From Pseudomonas lactis (GTDB taxonomy: Bacteria > Pseudomonadota > Gammaproteobacteria > Pseudomonadales > Pseudomonadaceae), in assembly GCF_001439845.1 (NCBI RefSeq), contig NZ_JYLO01000014.1, positions 62,001 through 126,000 on the forward strand: a stretch of 64,000 nt of DNA, read 5' to 3'. The position numbers and the translations under genes are program-made. How positions within the stretch are numbered: the first letter of the stretch is position 1; the number at the start of each line of letters is the position of its first letter. Below are positions 32,897 to 41,444 of this stretch, piece after piece. The notes under the pieces were generated by a model. That model was given only the letters and a program-made list of their open reading frames with translations. It ran no database searches and had not been told where the DNA came from.

Positions 32897-33976
32897 ATGA
32901 TGGATATACGCCTGCAGCTGAAGTACTCCGCTTTTGCATTGGATGTGGACCTGCAATTGCCCGGCCGTGGCGTGAGCGCGCTGTACGGGCATTCTGGGTC
33001 CGGCAAGACCACCTGCCTGCGCTGCATCGCAGGTTTAGAACGCGCCGAACACGGCTTTGTGCAAATCAACGACGAGGTCTGGCAAGACAGTCGCAAAGGG
33101 CTGTTTGTGCCGCCACATAAACGCGCTTTGGGCTATGTGTTCCAGGAGGCGAGCCTGTTTCCTCACCTGTCGGTGCGCGCCAATCTGGAGTTCGGCCTCA
33201 AGCGTATTCCACGCCCGCAGCGGCGCGTGGGCATGGCCCAGGCCACCGAACTATTGGGCATCGGGCACTTGCTTGAGCGTCACCCGCAACACTTGTCCGG
33301 CGGCGAGCGTCAGCGCATCGGCATCGCCCGTGCCTTACTCACCAGCCCCAGGCTGTTATTGATGGATGAACCGCTGGCGGCCCTGGACAGCCCGCGCAAA
33401 AGCGAGATATTGCCTTACCTGGAACGCCTGCACGACGAGCTGGATATCCCGGTGCTCTACGTCAGCCACGCCCAGGACGAAGTGGCGCGGCTGGCTGACC
33501 ATATCGTCTTGCTCAGCGACGGCAAAGCCCTGGCCAGCGGCCCTATCGGCGAAACCCTGGCGCGCCTCGACCTGCCCCTGGCGCTGGGCGACGATGCCGG
33601 CGTGGTGATCGCTGGTAGCGTCGTCGCCTATGACGCGCACTATCAGTTGCTCACCCTGCAGTTGCCCGATTGCCCGTTGCAGATACGCGTGGCCCATGCC
33701 CCGCTGGCGGTGGGCAACCCACTGCGGGTCAAGGTCCAGGCGCGGGATGTGAGCCTGAGCCTGCAGGCCGAAGAACACAGCAGCATCCTCAACCGCTTGC
33801 CGGTGACCGTCATCCAAACTGTCGGCGCGGACAACAGCGCCCATGTGCTGGTGCGCCTGGACGCCGGCGGCACGCCCTTGCTGGCGCGCATCACGCGCTT
33901 CTCCCACGACCAGTTGCAACTGCATCCGGGCCAGACGCTGTGGGCGCAAATCAAGGCGGTGGCAGTACTGGCTTAA
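32897..33976 (+). CDS. modC: Molybdate ABC transporter ATPase
   Basis: A 359-residue ATP-binding subunit. Walker A GHSGSGKTT, Q-loop VFQEASLFPHL, signature LSGGERQRIGIARALL, Walker B LLLMDEPLAALD and the switch His in YVSHAQDEV. The C-terminal part (about 290-359) is a single TOBE/Mop molybdate-binding domain (SSILNRLPVTVIQTVGADNSAHVLVRLDAGG), the usual regulatory domain of ModC. The start is six bases after the modB stop. Confidence 0.97.
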   Translation: MMDIRLQLKYSAFALDVDLQLPGRGVSALYGHSGSGKTTCLRCIAGLERAEHGFVQINDEVWQDSRKGLFVPPHKRALGYVFQEASLFPHLSVRANLEFGLKRIPRPQRRVGMAQATELLGIGHLLERHPQHLSGGERQRIGIARALLTSPRLLLMDEPLAALDSPRKSEILPYLERLHDELDIPVLYVSHAQDEVARLADHIVLLSDGKALASGPIGETLARLDLPLALGDDAGVVIAGSVVAYDAHYQLLTLQLPDCPLQIRVAHAPLAVGNPLRVKVQARDVSLSLQAEEHSSILNRLPVTVIQTVGADNSAHVLVRLDAGGTPLLARITRFSHDQLQLHPGQTLWAQIKAVAVLA

Positions 33977-34050
33977 GCATTTGGCACGACCGCAGGGCGC
34001 TGCGGTCAATCAGACATACCGGCCTGATTTGTTGCCAAGGAACCCGCCCC

Positions 34051-35100
34051 ATGCCTGACTCTTCGTTACCCGCCGACCTGCCCCGCGACCTGCATTATGT
34101 GGATGACACCCAGCCCGGCATCCGCCGTAAAAAAGTGCGAGGCACGTTCCAGTATCTGAACGCCAAGGGCGAGCGCATTACCGACGCGGACGAAATCAAA
34201 CGCCTGAACGCCTTGGCGGTGCCACCCGCCTACACCGACGTTTGGATCTGCGCCGACCCTCGCGGCCACCTGCAAGCCACCGGCCGCGACGCCCGTGGCC
34301 GCAAGCAATACAGCTACCACCCACGCTGGCGCGAGGTGCGTGACAGCGACAAGTATGCGCGCTTGCAGGCCTTTGGCGCCGCCTTGCCCAAATTGCGCAA
34401 ACAGCTCGAAGCGCAAATCGCCGAACCCGGGTTTACCCGCGAAAAAGTGCTGGCCACAGTGGTGATGTTGCTGGACGCCACGCTGATCCGCGTCGGCAAT
34501 ACCCATTATGCCCGCGAGAACAAGTCCTACGGCCTGACCACCCTGCGCAACCGCCATGTGGACATCAAGGGCAGCGAGATCCAGTTCCAGTTTCGTGGCA
34601 AAAGTGGCGTGGAGCATCAAGTCAGCGTAAAGGATCGGCGCCTGGCCCGGGTGGTCAAGCGCTGCATGGAATTGCCGGGGCAAAACCTGTTCCAGTACCT
34701 GGACGAAGACGGTGAGCGGCATACCGTCAGCTCCCAGGACGTCAATGACTACCTGCACAGCCTGACCGGCGAAGATTTTACCGCCAAGGACTACCGCACC
34801 TGGGCCGGCACGGCGATGGCGCTGGCGGTGTTGCGCGAGTTGGCGTGGCAGCCCGAGTCCGACGCCAAGCGGCATGTGGTGGCGATGGTCAAGGATGTCG
34901 CCCGGCAGTTGGGCAACACGCCGGCGGTGTGTCGCAAGTGCTATATCCACCCGGCGGTGCTTGAGCATTTCAGCCTCGGCCAATTGTCGAAGTTGCCCAA
35001 GCCGCGGGTGCGCAAAGGCCTGAAAGCCGAAGAGGTCGCACTGGCGATGTTCTTGGAAAAACTGGCCGAAGACTTGCCGCACAAAGTTAACGTGGGTTAG
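34051..35100 (+). CDS. DNA topoisomerase IB
   Basis: A 349-residue poxvirus-type (type IB) topoisomerase that relaxes supercoils through a 3'-phosphotyrosine. The N-terminal domain is YVDDTQPGIRRKKVRGTFQYLNAKGERITDADEIKRLNALAVPPAYTDVWIC. The catalytic domain has RVGNTHYARENKSYGLTTLRNRHV (Arg), the Lys in FRGKSGVEH, DYRTWAGT (Arg) and the nucleophile Tyr in VCRKCYIHPAV. Full length for bacterial members. It starts 74 bp behind modC and may be separately transcribed. Confidence 0.96.
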   Translation: MPDSSLPADLPRDLHYVDDTQPGIRRKKVRGTFQYLNAKGERITDADEIKRLNALAVPPAYTDVWICADPRGHLQATGRDARGRKQYSYHPRWREVRDSDKYARLQAFGAALPKLRKQLEAQIAEPGFTREKVLATVVMLLDATLIRVGNTHYARENKSYGLTTLRNRHVDIKGSEIQFQFRGKSGVEHQVSVKDRRLARVVKRCMELPGQNLFQYLDEDGERHTVSSQDVNDYLHSLTGEDFTAKDYRTWAGTAMALAVLRELAWQPESDAKRHVVAMVKDVARQLGNTPAVCRKCYIHPAVLEHFSLGQLSKLPKPRVRKGLKAEEVALAMFLEKLAEDLPHKVNVG

Positions 35101-35223
35101 GCTCTGCCTCCCTTCTGACTCACGGGATGACCGCCGACGTGAACATCTAAGCCTTCCAGAATGTATCTGCAACGAGCCGCCTGGCGCGCTTGTTGGCCTG
35201 TTCGACATTTTTTGGAGGTGCTG

Positions 35224-36858
35224 ATGACTGACGTCAAACGGCTGCCCGCGCTTGTTTCCCTGCAACACCTGTCTTTCCAGTTCGCCAATGGCGAAACCTT
35301 GCTGGCGGACGTAAACCTGTCCGTTGATCAAACGCCTACCGGTATCGTGGGGCGCAATGGACGGGGCAAAAGTATCCTGGCGAAATTGATGGCCGGCGTG
35401 CTACTGCCCTCCTCCGGCACCCTGAAAAAACCCGCCAATGTTGCCTATGTGCCCCAGGCCATCGCGGTTCAAGCAGGGCAAACCATCGCCGATATCACCG
35501 CAACTGCCGCTGCCTTGGCAGCCCTTGCACGTATGGCCCAGGGCGATGCACGCCTCGGTGATCTGGAGCTGATCGACGATCGCTGGGACCTCGCCGAAGG
35601 CCTGCGCCAGGCGCTGGATGCAGCGGGTTTGCCGACCCTCAGCGCCAGTACCCCGGCCGATCAACTCAGCGGCGGCCAAATCGCCAGGGTCGCGCTGATC
35701 GGGGCGTTGTTAGCTGCGCCGCAGTTGCTGATTCTGGATGAACCCAGCAATCACCTTGACGCTGCCGGACGCGATTGGCTGTTGCATGTGTTGCGCGATT
35801 GGCGCGGCGGGCTGGTAGTGGTCAGCCATGATCGACAGTTGCTCAACGTCATGGGTCGCATCATTGAGCTGTCGCCCCTGGGCATTCAGGTCTATGGCGG
35901 CAACTACGATGCCTATCGCCAGCAACGCGATACTCACCAGCAGGCCGCGATGGCCGCGTGGGAGCAGGCGCGTCTGGCCCGCAGCCGCGAGCGTCGGCGC
36001 CTGCAAAAAGATCACGACGACCTGCAGCGCCACGCCGCACGCGCACGTAAACAGGCCGAGACCGCCAACGTCGACCGTTTTACCAGGGCACGCTGGAAAA
36101 GCGCGGCAAAGGAAGTCGTCAGCAACGTGCGCAGTGCCCATCATGCGTGCAAAAACCAATTCGACGCCCAGGTACGCCAAGCTTACGAGCGCGTGGTGGA
36201 TGAGACGCCCACACTGCTCGCATTACCAGGCTCGAGCGTCCCCAATGGTCGCCAGGTACTGGTGCTGGAACAGGCGCAGTTGCCTTGGCTCGATCCGCTG
36301 GCACCCGCCAGCTACCTGACGCTCAACCTGACAGGCCCGGCTCGCGTTGCCGTACGTGGGCCAAACGGTTGCGGCAAATCGACCTTGCTCAAACTGCTTG
36401 CAGGCCTTTGGCGGGCGGTCAGTGGCGAATGCACCGTGGCGGTGCCGAGTGCCTATATCGATCAACACCTGGCGCTGCTGGATGACCGGCGCAGCCTTGT
36501 CGAGCAACTTAACCTGCTCGACACGCCCCTGGCCGAAGCCGAACTGCGCACACGCCTGGCGTTATTGCAGCTGGACGCGCTGCGGGTTACGCAGCCCGCA
36601 GGGCAACTCAGCGGCGGCGAGCGCTTGAAAGCCGCGATGACCGTTGCCCTCTGGCGTGAGACACCGGCGCAATTGCTGTTATTGGATGAACCCACCAATC
36701 ACCTGGACCTGGAATCGGTGCTGGCGTTTGAGCAGGCATTGAAGGGGTTTACCGGCGCGCTGCTGGCCGTGTCCCATGACGAGGCATTCTTGCAGGCGAT
36801 CGAGCCGACTCACCATCTGACGTGGCACGCCACCGGCTGGCAACTGGAGCGTGTCTGA
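35224..36858 (+). CDS. ABC-F family ATPase
   Basis: A 544-residue soluble protein with two ABC domains and no membrane span, so ABC-F type (ribosome-associated). Domain 1: Walker A GRNGRGKS, LSGGQIARVAL and LLILDEPSNHLD. The arm/linker region is about 240-330 (Arg/Lys/Glu-rich coiled coil). Domain 2: GPNGCGKST, LSGGERLKAAM and LLLLDEPTNHLD. The ATG at 35224 has GGAGG upstream; the longer frame is unlikely. The arrangement matches Uup/YheS-like or antibiotic-resistance ABC-F proteins, but the subgroup cannot be decided by eye. Monocistronic. Confidence 0.92.
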   Translation: MTDVKRLPALVSLQHLSFQFANGETLLADVNLSVDQTPTGIVGRNGRGKSILAKLMAGVLLPSSGTLKKPANVAYVPQAIAVQAGQTIADITATAAALAALARMAQGDARLGDLELIDDRWDLAEGLRQALDAAGLPTLSASTPADQLSGGQIARVALIGALLAAPQLLILDEPSNHLDAAGRDWLLHVLRDWRGGLVVVSHDRQLLNVMGRIIELSPLGIQVYGGNYDAYRQQRDTHQQAAMAAWEQARLARSRERRRLQKDHDDLQRHAARARKQAETANVDRFTRARWKSAAKEVVSNVRSAHHACKNQFDAQVRQAYERVVDETPTLLALPGSSVPNGRQVLVLEQAQLPWLDPLAPASYLTLNLTGPARVAVRGPNGCGKSTLLKLLAGLWRAVSGECTVAVPSAYIDQHLALLDDRRSLVEQLNLLDTPLAEAELRTRLALLQLDALRVTQPAGQLSGGERLKAAMTVALWRETPAQLLLLDEPTNHLDLESVLAFEQALKGFTGALLAVSHDEAFLQAIEPTHHLTWHATGWQLERV

Positions 36859-36927
36859 GGTCATTGCGCGGACAGGCAAAGCATCCTACGGTAGTGGCCG
36901 GATAATCTCACCGAGGAAACCGGCCCC

Positions 36928-37632
36928 ATGCTGCCTTCGTCCCGCAAGCCTTACGCCAATGCCACGCTCGCCCATCGACAGCGCTGGCGTGGGCGCGTGG
37001 GCTTGATGCTGGTGGCCTGCCTGTCAGTGCTGGCGGGCATGACCGATGCCATCGGTTTTATGGCCAGCGGCGATTTCGTCTCGTTCATGAGCGGTAACAC
37101 CACGCGCCTGGCGGTGGCTATCAGCGTGGGCGACCTGGGGCTCACCGGACGGCTGGTGTTGTTGGTCGTCACCTTCGTGGTCGGCAATGCCTTGGGTGTG
37201 CTGGTCAGCCGTTTCAGCAAGCGCCATGCGTTGCCCTTACTGCTGTGCATCGGCGCCTTGCTCTGCGCTGCGGCGTTGTGGCCTGCCACCGACACCTTGC
37301 CCGCATTGCTCGCGGCGATCATTGCCATGGGCATGCTCAACGCGGCCGTCGAGGAGGTGAACGGGTTACCGGTGGGGCTGACCTACGTCACTGGGGCGCT
37401 GTCACGCTTTGGTCGCGGGCTGGGCCGTTGGTTATTGGGCGAGCGCCGCAATGGCTGGCGCGTGCAATTGATTCCGTGGGGTGGGATGTTCATTGGCGCT
37501 GTGATCGGTGCGCTGCTGGAACAGCAGATGGGCCTGCGCGCATTGTGGGTCAGTGGTGCGTTGGCTGGGGCCTTGGGGGTGGCGACACTGTTGATTCCGC
37601 GACGCTGGCACTTGGGTTTCATGCCCCGTTGA
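36928..37632 (+). CDS. DUF1275 (YoaK-family) membrane protein
   Basis: A 234-residue inner-membrane protein with about six hydrophobic segments. The hallmark DUF1275 stretch is at residues 36-60: AGMTDAIGFMASGDFVSFMSGNTTRLAV. The rest follows the family (FVVGNALGVLVSRF, NAAVEEVNGLPVGLTYVTGALSRFGRGLGRWL). Function of the family is unknown; transport has been suggested. No operon partners: the ABC-F gene ends 70 bp upstream and the next gene is convergent. Confidence 0.9.
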   Translation: MLPSSRKPYANATLAHRQRWRGRVGLMLVACLSVLAGMTDAIGFMASGDFVSFMSGNTTRLAVAISVGDLGLTGRLVLLVVTFVVGNALGVLVSRFSKRHALPLLLCIGALLCAAALWPATDTLPALLAAIIAMGMLNAAVEEVNGLPVGLTYVTGALSRFGRGLGRWLLGERRNGWRVQLIPWGGMFIGAVIGALLEQQMGLRALWVSGALAGALGVATLLIPRRWHLGFMPR

Positions 37633-37646
37633 GGTGGGGTGGAGGA

Positions 37647-37709
37647 GCTCGTTCGACGTTTAAGCCTCGACATCCGTGTACTGGTAAAGAGCCATCACGT
37701 CGAACGAGC
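37647..37709. repeat. Long-armed inverted repeat downstream of DUF1275 gene
   Basis: Perfect 13-bp arms GCTCGTTCGACGT (37647-37659) and ACGTCGAACGAGC (37697-37709) enclose 37 bp. No U-tract follows on either strand, so it is not a standard intrinsic terminator. The origin is unknown. Confidence 0.5.
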
Positions 37710-37779
37710 GAGTGAATCATAAGCCAATGCCCGGCGGCTGTCCCGCCAGGCGTTTCGGAATATGACTAAGGCAACCGAC

Positions 37780-38133
37780 TTACAGACAAGTGGCCAGTGC
37801 TGCCAGGCGACGTTTGGCCGGCATATTGTCCTGAGCAGCATAATAGTTGACCGTAGAACCCGCGCCGGTGCTGAGTACATCGACAAAGTAATCGCCACCG
37901 GTGGTGTACACCGTGAAACCACCCGCCTCGGTCGCTTCCTTGAAGCCGCCGGCATCGACGCCGAACACGCTTTCATCCTGCCAGCCGAACTGGATGCACT
38001 GGGCAACGACCAGGGTGGCCTTGTCTGACGCCAGGGTCTTGTAGGGGCTGCCTGCGCGCGCCTCTTTCATCTTCGAACCTGCGCAACCGGCCAGTGCCGC
38101 CAGTATCAATACGCCCATTACCACTTTGTGCAT
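37780..38133 (-). CDS. Small lipoprotein
   Basis: A 117-residue lipoprotein. The start at 38133 gives MHKVVMGVLILAALAGC, a signal with lipobox LAGC, and AGGAAG precedes the ATG; the extended frame has no ribosome site. The mature part contains VVAQCIQFGWQDESVFGVDAGGFKEATEAGGFTVYTTGGDYFVDVLSTG and ends LAALATCL, so one disulfide is likely. It resembles small Pseudomonas lipoproteins of unknown function. Confidence 0.85.
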   Translation of the reverse strand: MHKVVMGVLILAALAGCAGSKMKEARAGSPYKTLASDKATLVVAQCIQFGWQDESVFGVDAGGFKEATEAGGFTVYTTGGDYFVDVLSTGAGSTVNYYAAQDNMPAKRRLAALATCL

Positions 38134-38244
38134 GCCATTGCTTCCTTGGAAAAACCGTGACTCTACCACTGTGCCGAGGCCAACTGACGCGCCCATGAAC
38201 TTTGTTTCACTGTGAAGAGCCAACACGCCGCCTATAGTGGCCAG

Positions 38245-38296
38245 GCTCATTTTTTAGAAGTCTCCCTTCTGCCCGCCACCCCGCGGGCTTTTTTTT
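38245..38296 (+). ncRNA. Candidate small RNA ending in an intrinsic terminator
   Basis: Between two minus-strand genes the plus strand carries a -10-like TATAGT (38233-38238) and, about 33 bp later, a perfect terminator stem GCCCGC / GCGGGC (38271-38288) followed by eight T. No plus-strand gene precedes it, so the terminator must end a short independent transcript of about 50 nt or longer. The -35 (TGTGAA) is poor. Alternatively the hairpin shields the convergent side. Confidence 0.35.
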
Positions 38297-38305
38297 GCCC
38301 GGGTA

Positions 38306-38617
38306 TCAGAGCCACCAACGCAGCAGATAGAACAGCGCCATGCTCAATAACACGGTGGTCAATACGCTGCGTGTCCAGTACATCAACGCCACGGCGCAGA
38401 TACCGGCCAGCAGGTAAGGGTTGGTCGGGCTCAGGTTGAGCTGATGGTCCGCCAGGAAAATAATCGGCCCGCAGATCGCCGTGAGCATGCCCGGCACGGC
38501 GAAGCCCAAGAATTCACGCGCGCCGCGATTGAGCCGTACCGGCAAGCGTGGCTCGATAAACAGGTAACGGTTGAAGAACACCACCAAGCCCATGGCCACA
38601 ATCATCAGGTAAATCAT
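38306..38617 (-). CDS. azlD: AzlD-family branched-chain amino acid export subunit
   Basis: A 103-residue membrane protein with about four hydrophobic spans (MIYLMIVAMGLVVFFNRYLFI, FLGFAVPGMLTAICGPIIF, LLAGICAVALMYW, VLTTVLLSMALFYLL), which is the AzlD profile. The ATG overlaps the azlC stop (ATGA), so the two are translationally coupled. It pairs with AzlC to form a branched-chain amino acid (or azaleucine) exporter in the inner membrane. Confidence 0.9.
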   Translation of the reverse strand: MIYLMIVAMGLVVFFNRYLFIEPRLPVRLNRGAREFLGFAVPGMLTAICGPIIFLADHQLNLSPTNPYLLAGICAVALMYWTRSVLTTVLLSMALFYLLRWWL

Positions 38618-39309
38618 CGTTGCCCCACTCCCAGCCGCTTGCAGGCAAACCCCGCGCTCATCCCCAACACACCAGAGACCACCACCGCCGATTCCCAGTG
38701 CAAATAACTCAGCCAGACTGAGCACAGCAGTGCCACCGCCACGCATACCACCGTGGGTACATCGCGCACCACGGGGGTGATCAAGGCGATAAAGGTGGCG
38801 GCAATCGAGAACTCCAGCCCCAATTGATCAAGGCCGGGAATGCTCTTGCCCAGCACAATGCCGGCAAGGGTGAAGAGGTTCCAGATGATATAAAACGTCA
38901 GGCCGACGCCCAGGGCATACCAGCGATTGAAGGTCTGGCGGTCATAGTGGTTGACCAGGGCGAAGAACTCATCGGTCAACAAAAACCCCAGGCTCATGCG
39001 CCAGCGGGTGTTGAGCGAAGAAAGGGTAGGACGCATGTGCATGCCATAAAGCAGATGCTGGGAGGTCAGCAGCAAGGTGGTCAACACAATGGAAATCAGG
39101 CTGGCACCGCTCTTGACCATGCCAATGGCGACCAGTTGTGCGGCGCCGGCAAACACAATGGCAGACAAGCCTTGGGCTTGCAGCGGGGTAAATTGCGCGT
39201 CGATAGCCATCGAGCCGGCCAGCAAACCCCAGGGTGCGCAGGCCAGGGACAAGGGAATGACGGCGATGGCGCCGCGGGTGAAGGCGTAATGAGGTAATGC
39301 AGTGGACAT
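38614..39309 (-). CDS. azlC: AzlC-family branched-chain amino acid exporter
   Basis: A 231-residue inner-membrane protein of the AzlC (YgaZ) family. AFTRGAIAVIPLSLACAPWGLLAGSMAIDAQFTPLQAQGLSAIVFAGAAQLVAIGM is the conserved N-terminal half, followed by GMHMRPTLSSL, WRMSLGFLLTDEFFAL and several hydrophobic helices. It is the larger subunit of the exporter, overlapped by azlD. The regulator (often Lrp-type) is not present here. Confidence 0.92.
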   Translation of the reverse strand: MSTALPHYAFTRGAIAVIPLSLACAPWGLLAGSMAIDAQFTPLQAQGLSAIVFAGAAQLVAIGMVKSGASLISIVLTTLLLTSQHLLYGMHMRPTLSSLNTRWRMSLGFLLTDEFFALVNHYDRQTFNRWYALGVGLTFYIIWNLFTLAGIVLGKSIPGLDQLGLEFSIAATFIALITPVVRDVPTVVCVAVALLCSVWLSYLHWESAVVVSGVLGMSAGFACKRLGVGQR

Positions 39310-39380
39310 GGAAACGGCTCATCGACAGACAGTCGACAAGCATGCCAGCACGAACGAGGGCGTGTCTTGAACGATCTTGC

Positions 39381-39596
39381 TCAGGCGAGCTTGACCGACA
39401 CCTGCTCCACCGAATCCCGGGCCTCGCGCAATTCGTAGGCATCCTGGTTCAGTCGGTGGATGGTATTGAGCAGGCGTTGGCGCAGCACTTCATCGCCGAG
39501 TTTTTCCACGGCGCGCATCAGGTCAAACGCCGCGGTTTCGTTATTTTCCGCGACGGAATCCAGGGTCTTGCGCAGGTTGCGGGTGGCTCGGGTCAC
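39381..39596 (-). CDS. Conserved small helical protein
   Basis: A 71-residue protein, MTRATRNLRKTLDSVAENNETAAFDL at the start, followed by MRAVEKLGDEVLRQRLLNTIHRLNQDAYELREARDSVEQVSVKLA. It is almost entirely alpha-helical and charged, without Cys or membrane segments, like a small coiled-coil or helical-hairpin protein. It stands alone between azlC and arsR, on the strand opposite to arsR. The function is not recognised. Confidence 0.65.
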   Translation of the reverse strand: MTRATRNLRKTLDSVAENNETAAFDLMRAVEKLGDEVLRQRLLNTIHRLNQDAYELREARDSVEQVSVKLA

Positions 39597-39713
39597 GCGG
39601 GGTCTTCCTTCATCAGCAATGGGCAGGCACGTTAGGACATTTGTGTTTCATTTTAATTTCAAACAGTTGTGGCGGTTTCAAAGGCATTTGATCCATATCA
39701 ATTGAAACAAGAT

Positions 39714-39748
39714 TTGACCGATATATATGGAAATACGTATATTCGAAT
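39714..39748 (+). promoter_or_regulatory. ars operon promoter
   Basis: TTGACC (39714-39719) and TATATT (39738-39743) are 18 bp apart, 30 bp before arsR. The small palindromes TACGTA and ATTCGAAT overlap the -10 and are a plausible ArsR operator. Confidence 0.6.
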
Positions 39749-39773
39749 GTACCTACTTGAAAAGTCCTTGATC

Positions 39774-40130
39774 ATGTCAGACCTCCTCATCCCGACCGCC
39801 CTGTTCAAATGCCTGGCCGATGGCACCCGTGCACGGGTGACCTTACTGATCCTGCGCGAGGGCGAACTTTGTGTGTGTGAGTTGATCCATGCCTTGGACG
39901 ACAGCCAGCCAAAAATCTCCCGCCATCTCGCGCAATTGCGCAGTTGCGGCCTGCTGGTGGACCGTCGTCAAGGGCAATGGATCTACTACCGCATCAATCC
40001 GGCACTGCCCGCTTGGGTCACTCAGGTGCTGGACATCACTCTGCAAGCCAACCAGCCATGGTTGCAGGACGACGCACTGCGTCTGAATGCAATGGGCGAC
40101 CGACCACAACGGGCCAGCACCTGCTGCTGA
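39774..40130 (+). CDS. arsR: ArsR-family arsenite-responsive repressor
   Basis: A 118-residue winged-helix repressor that releases DNA when As(III) or Sb(III) binds. The metal-binding helix reads ELCVCELIHALD, with the classical Cys-x-Cys pair (Cys-32 and Cys-34). The recognition region is DSQPKISRHLAQLRSCGLLVDRRQGQWIYYRI. The C-terminus ends in two Cys (STCC), possibly extra thiol ligands. I start at the ATG at 39774; the longer frame covers the promoter. First gene of arsR-arsB-arsC. Confidence 0.95.
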   Translation: MSDLLIPTALFKCLADGTRARVTLLILREGELCVCELIHALDDSQPKISRHLAQLRSCGLLVDRRQGQWIYYRINPALPAWVTQVLDITLQANQPWLQDDALRLNAMGDRPQRASTCC

Positions 40131-40149
40131 GCCATCGGAGCTTTTATTC

Positions 40150-41433
40150 ATGCTTGTCGCAATTGCGATTTTCCTCGTCACCATCGTGCTGGTCATCTGG
40201 CAACCCAAGGGCCTGGGCGTCGGCTGGAGTGCCACGTTGGGCGCCATCCTCGCGCTGGCCTGCGGAGTGATCAGCCTGGCGGACATTCCGGTGGTGTGGC
40301 ACATCATCTGGAACGCCACCGGTACCTTTGTCGCGTTGATCATCATCAGCTTGTTGCTGGACGAGGCAGGCTTCTTCGCCTGGACAGCCCTGCATGTGGC
40401 GCGTTGGGGCCGTGGTCGCGGGCGGCGGTTGTTTGCTTATATGGTGCTGCTGGGTGCGCTGGTATCGGCGCTGTTTGCCAATGACGGTGCGGCGTTGATC
40501 CTGACGCCTATCGTGATGTCGATGCTGTTGGCCTTGCGATTTTCGCCGACGGCGACCCTGGCCTTCGTCATGGGCGCCGGGTTTATCGCCGATACGGCGA
40601 GCCTGCCATTGGTGGTGTCGAACCTGGTGAATATCGTTTCGGCGGACTATTTCAAGATCGGCTTCAACGAATATGCTGCCGTGATGGTGCCGGTGAACCT
40701 GGTCAGCGTGGCTGCGACCCTGGCAGTGCTGCTGTGGTTTTTTCGCCGGGACATTCCCCAAACCTACGACCCGGCTGACCTGGAAGACCCCAGCAGTGCC
40801 ATCCATGACCCTGCGACGTTCCGCGCTGGTTGGTGGGTACTGGGTATTCTGCTCATCGGCTGTTTCGCCCTGGAACCTCTGGGTATTCCCATCAGTGCGA
40901 TTTCCGCCGTCTGCGCCGTGCTGCTGCTGGTGATTGCCGCCAAGGGCCATAAGATTTCAACGCGCAAAGTCCTCAAGGAAGCGCCTTGGCAGATCGTGAT
41001 TTTTTCCCTGGGCATGTACCTGGTGGTGTATGGCCTGCGCAACGCCGGCCTGACCGACTACCTGGCCACCTGGCTCGACTCCTTCGCCACCTACGGCGTG
41101 TGGGGCGCGACCATGGGCACCGGGGTACTGACGGCGCTGCTCTCCTCGGCCATGAACAACCTGCCGACGGTACTGATTGGCGCGTTGTCCATCGAGTCCA
41201 GCCATGCCGTGGGCGTGGTCAAGGACGCGATGATCTACGCCAATGTGATCGGCAGCGACCTGGGCCCGAAAATCACGCCTATCGGCAGCCTGGCCACCTT
41301 GCTGTGGCTGCACATCCTGGCGCGCAAAGGCATCACCATCACCTGGGGTTACTACTTCAAGGTCGGGATCGTGCTGACCTTGCCCGTGCTGCTGATCACC
41401 CTCGCCGCCCTCGCCTTGCGCCTGAGCCTCTAA
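40150..41433 (+). CDS. arsB: Arsenite/antimonite efflux pump
   Basis: A 427-residue inner-membrane ArsB carrier with about 12 hydrophobic segments. Family landmarks are WNATGTFVALIIISLLLDEAGFFAW, FANDGAALILTPIVM, GFIADTASLPLVVSNLVNIVSADYF and the second-half repeat SSAMNNLPTVLIGALS with IGSDLGPKITPIGSLATLLWL. The start at 40150 follows GGAGC and lies 20 bp after arsR. It exports As(OH)3 produced by ArsC or entering the cell. Confidence 0.97.
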   Translation: MLVAIAIFLVTIVLVIWQPKGLGVGWSATLGAILALACGVISLADIPVVWHIIWNATGTFVALIIISLLLDEAGFFAWTALHVARWGRGRGRRLFAYMVLLGALVSALFANDGAALILTPIVMSMLLALRFSPTATLAFVMGAGFIADTASLPLVVSNLVNIVSADYFKIGFNEYAAVMVPVNLVSVAATLAVLLWFFRRDIPQTYDPADLEDPSSAIHDPATFRAGWWVLGILLIGCFALEPLGIPISAISAVCAVLLLVIAAKGHKISTRKVLKEAPWQIVIFSLGMYLVVYGLRNAGLTDYLATWLDSFATYGVWGATMGTGVLTALLSSAMNNLPTVLIGALSIESSHAVGVVKDAMIYANVIGSDLGPKITPIGSLATLLWLHILARKGITITWGYYFKVGIVLTLPVLLITLAALALRLSL

Positions 41434-41444
41434 AGGAACGCCCC

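Noticed and set aside
35127..35150. Possible 7-codon leader (MTADVNI) before the ABC-F gene
   Set aside because: ABC-F resistance genes often have leader peptides, but this one has no ribosome site at the right distance and no terminator/antiterminator pair nearby.
34066..35331. 421-codon open frame on the minus strand
   Set aside because: Antisense to topoisomerase IB, with low-complexity His/Gln/Ala composition and no ribosome site; the plus-strand gene has all catalytic residues.
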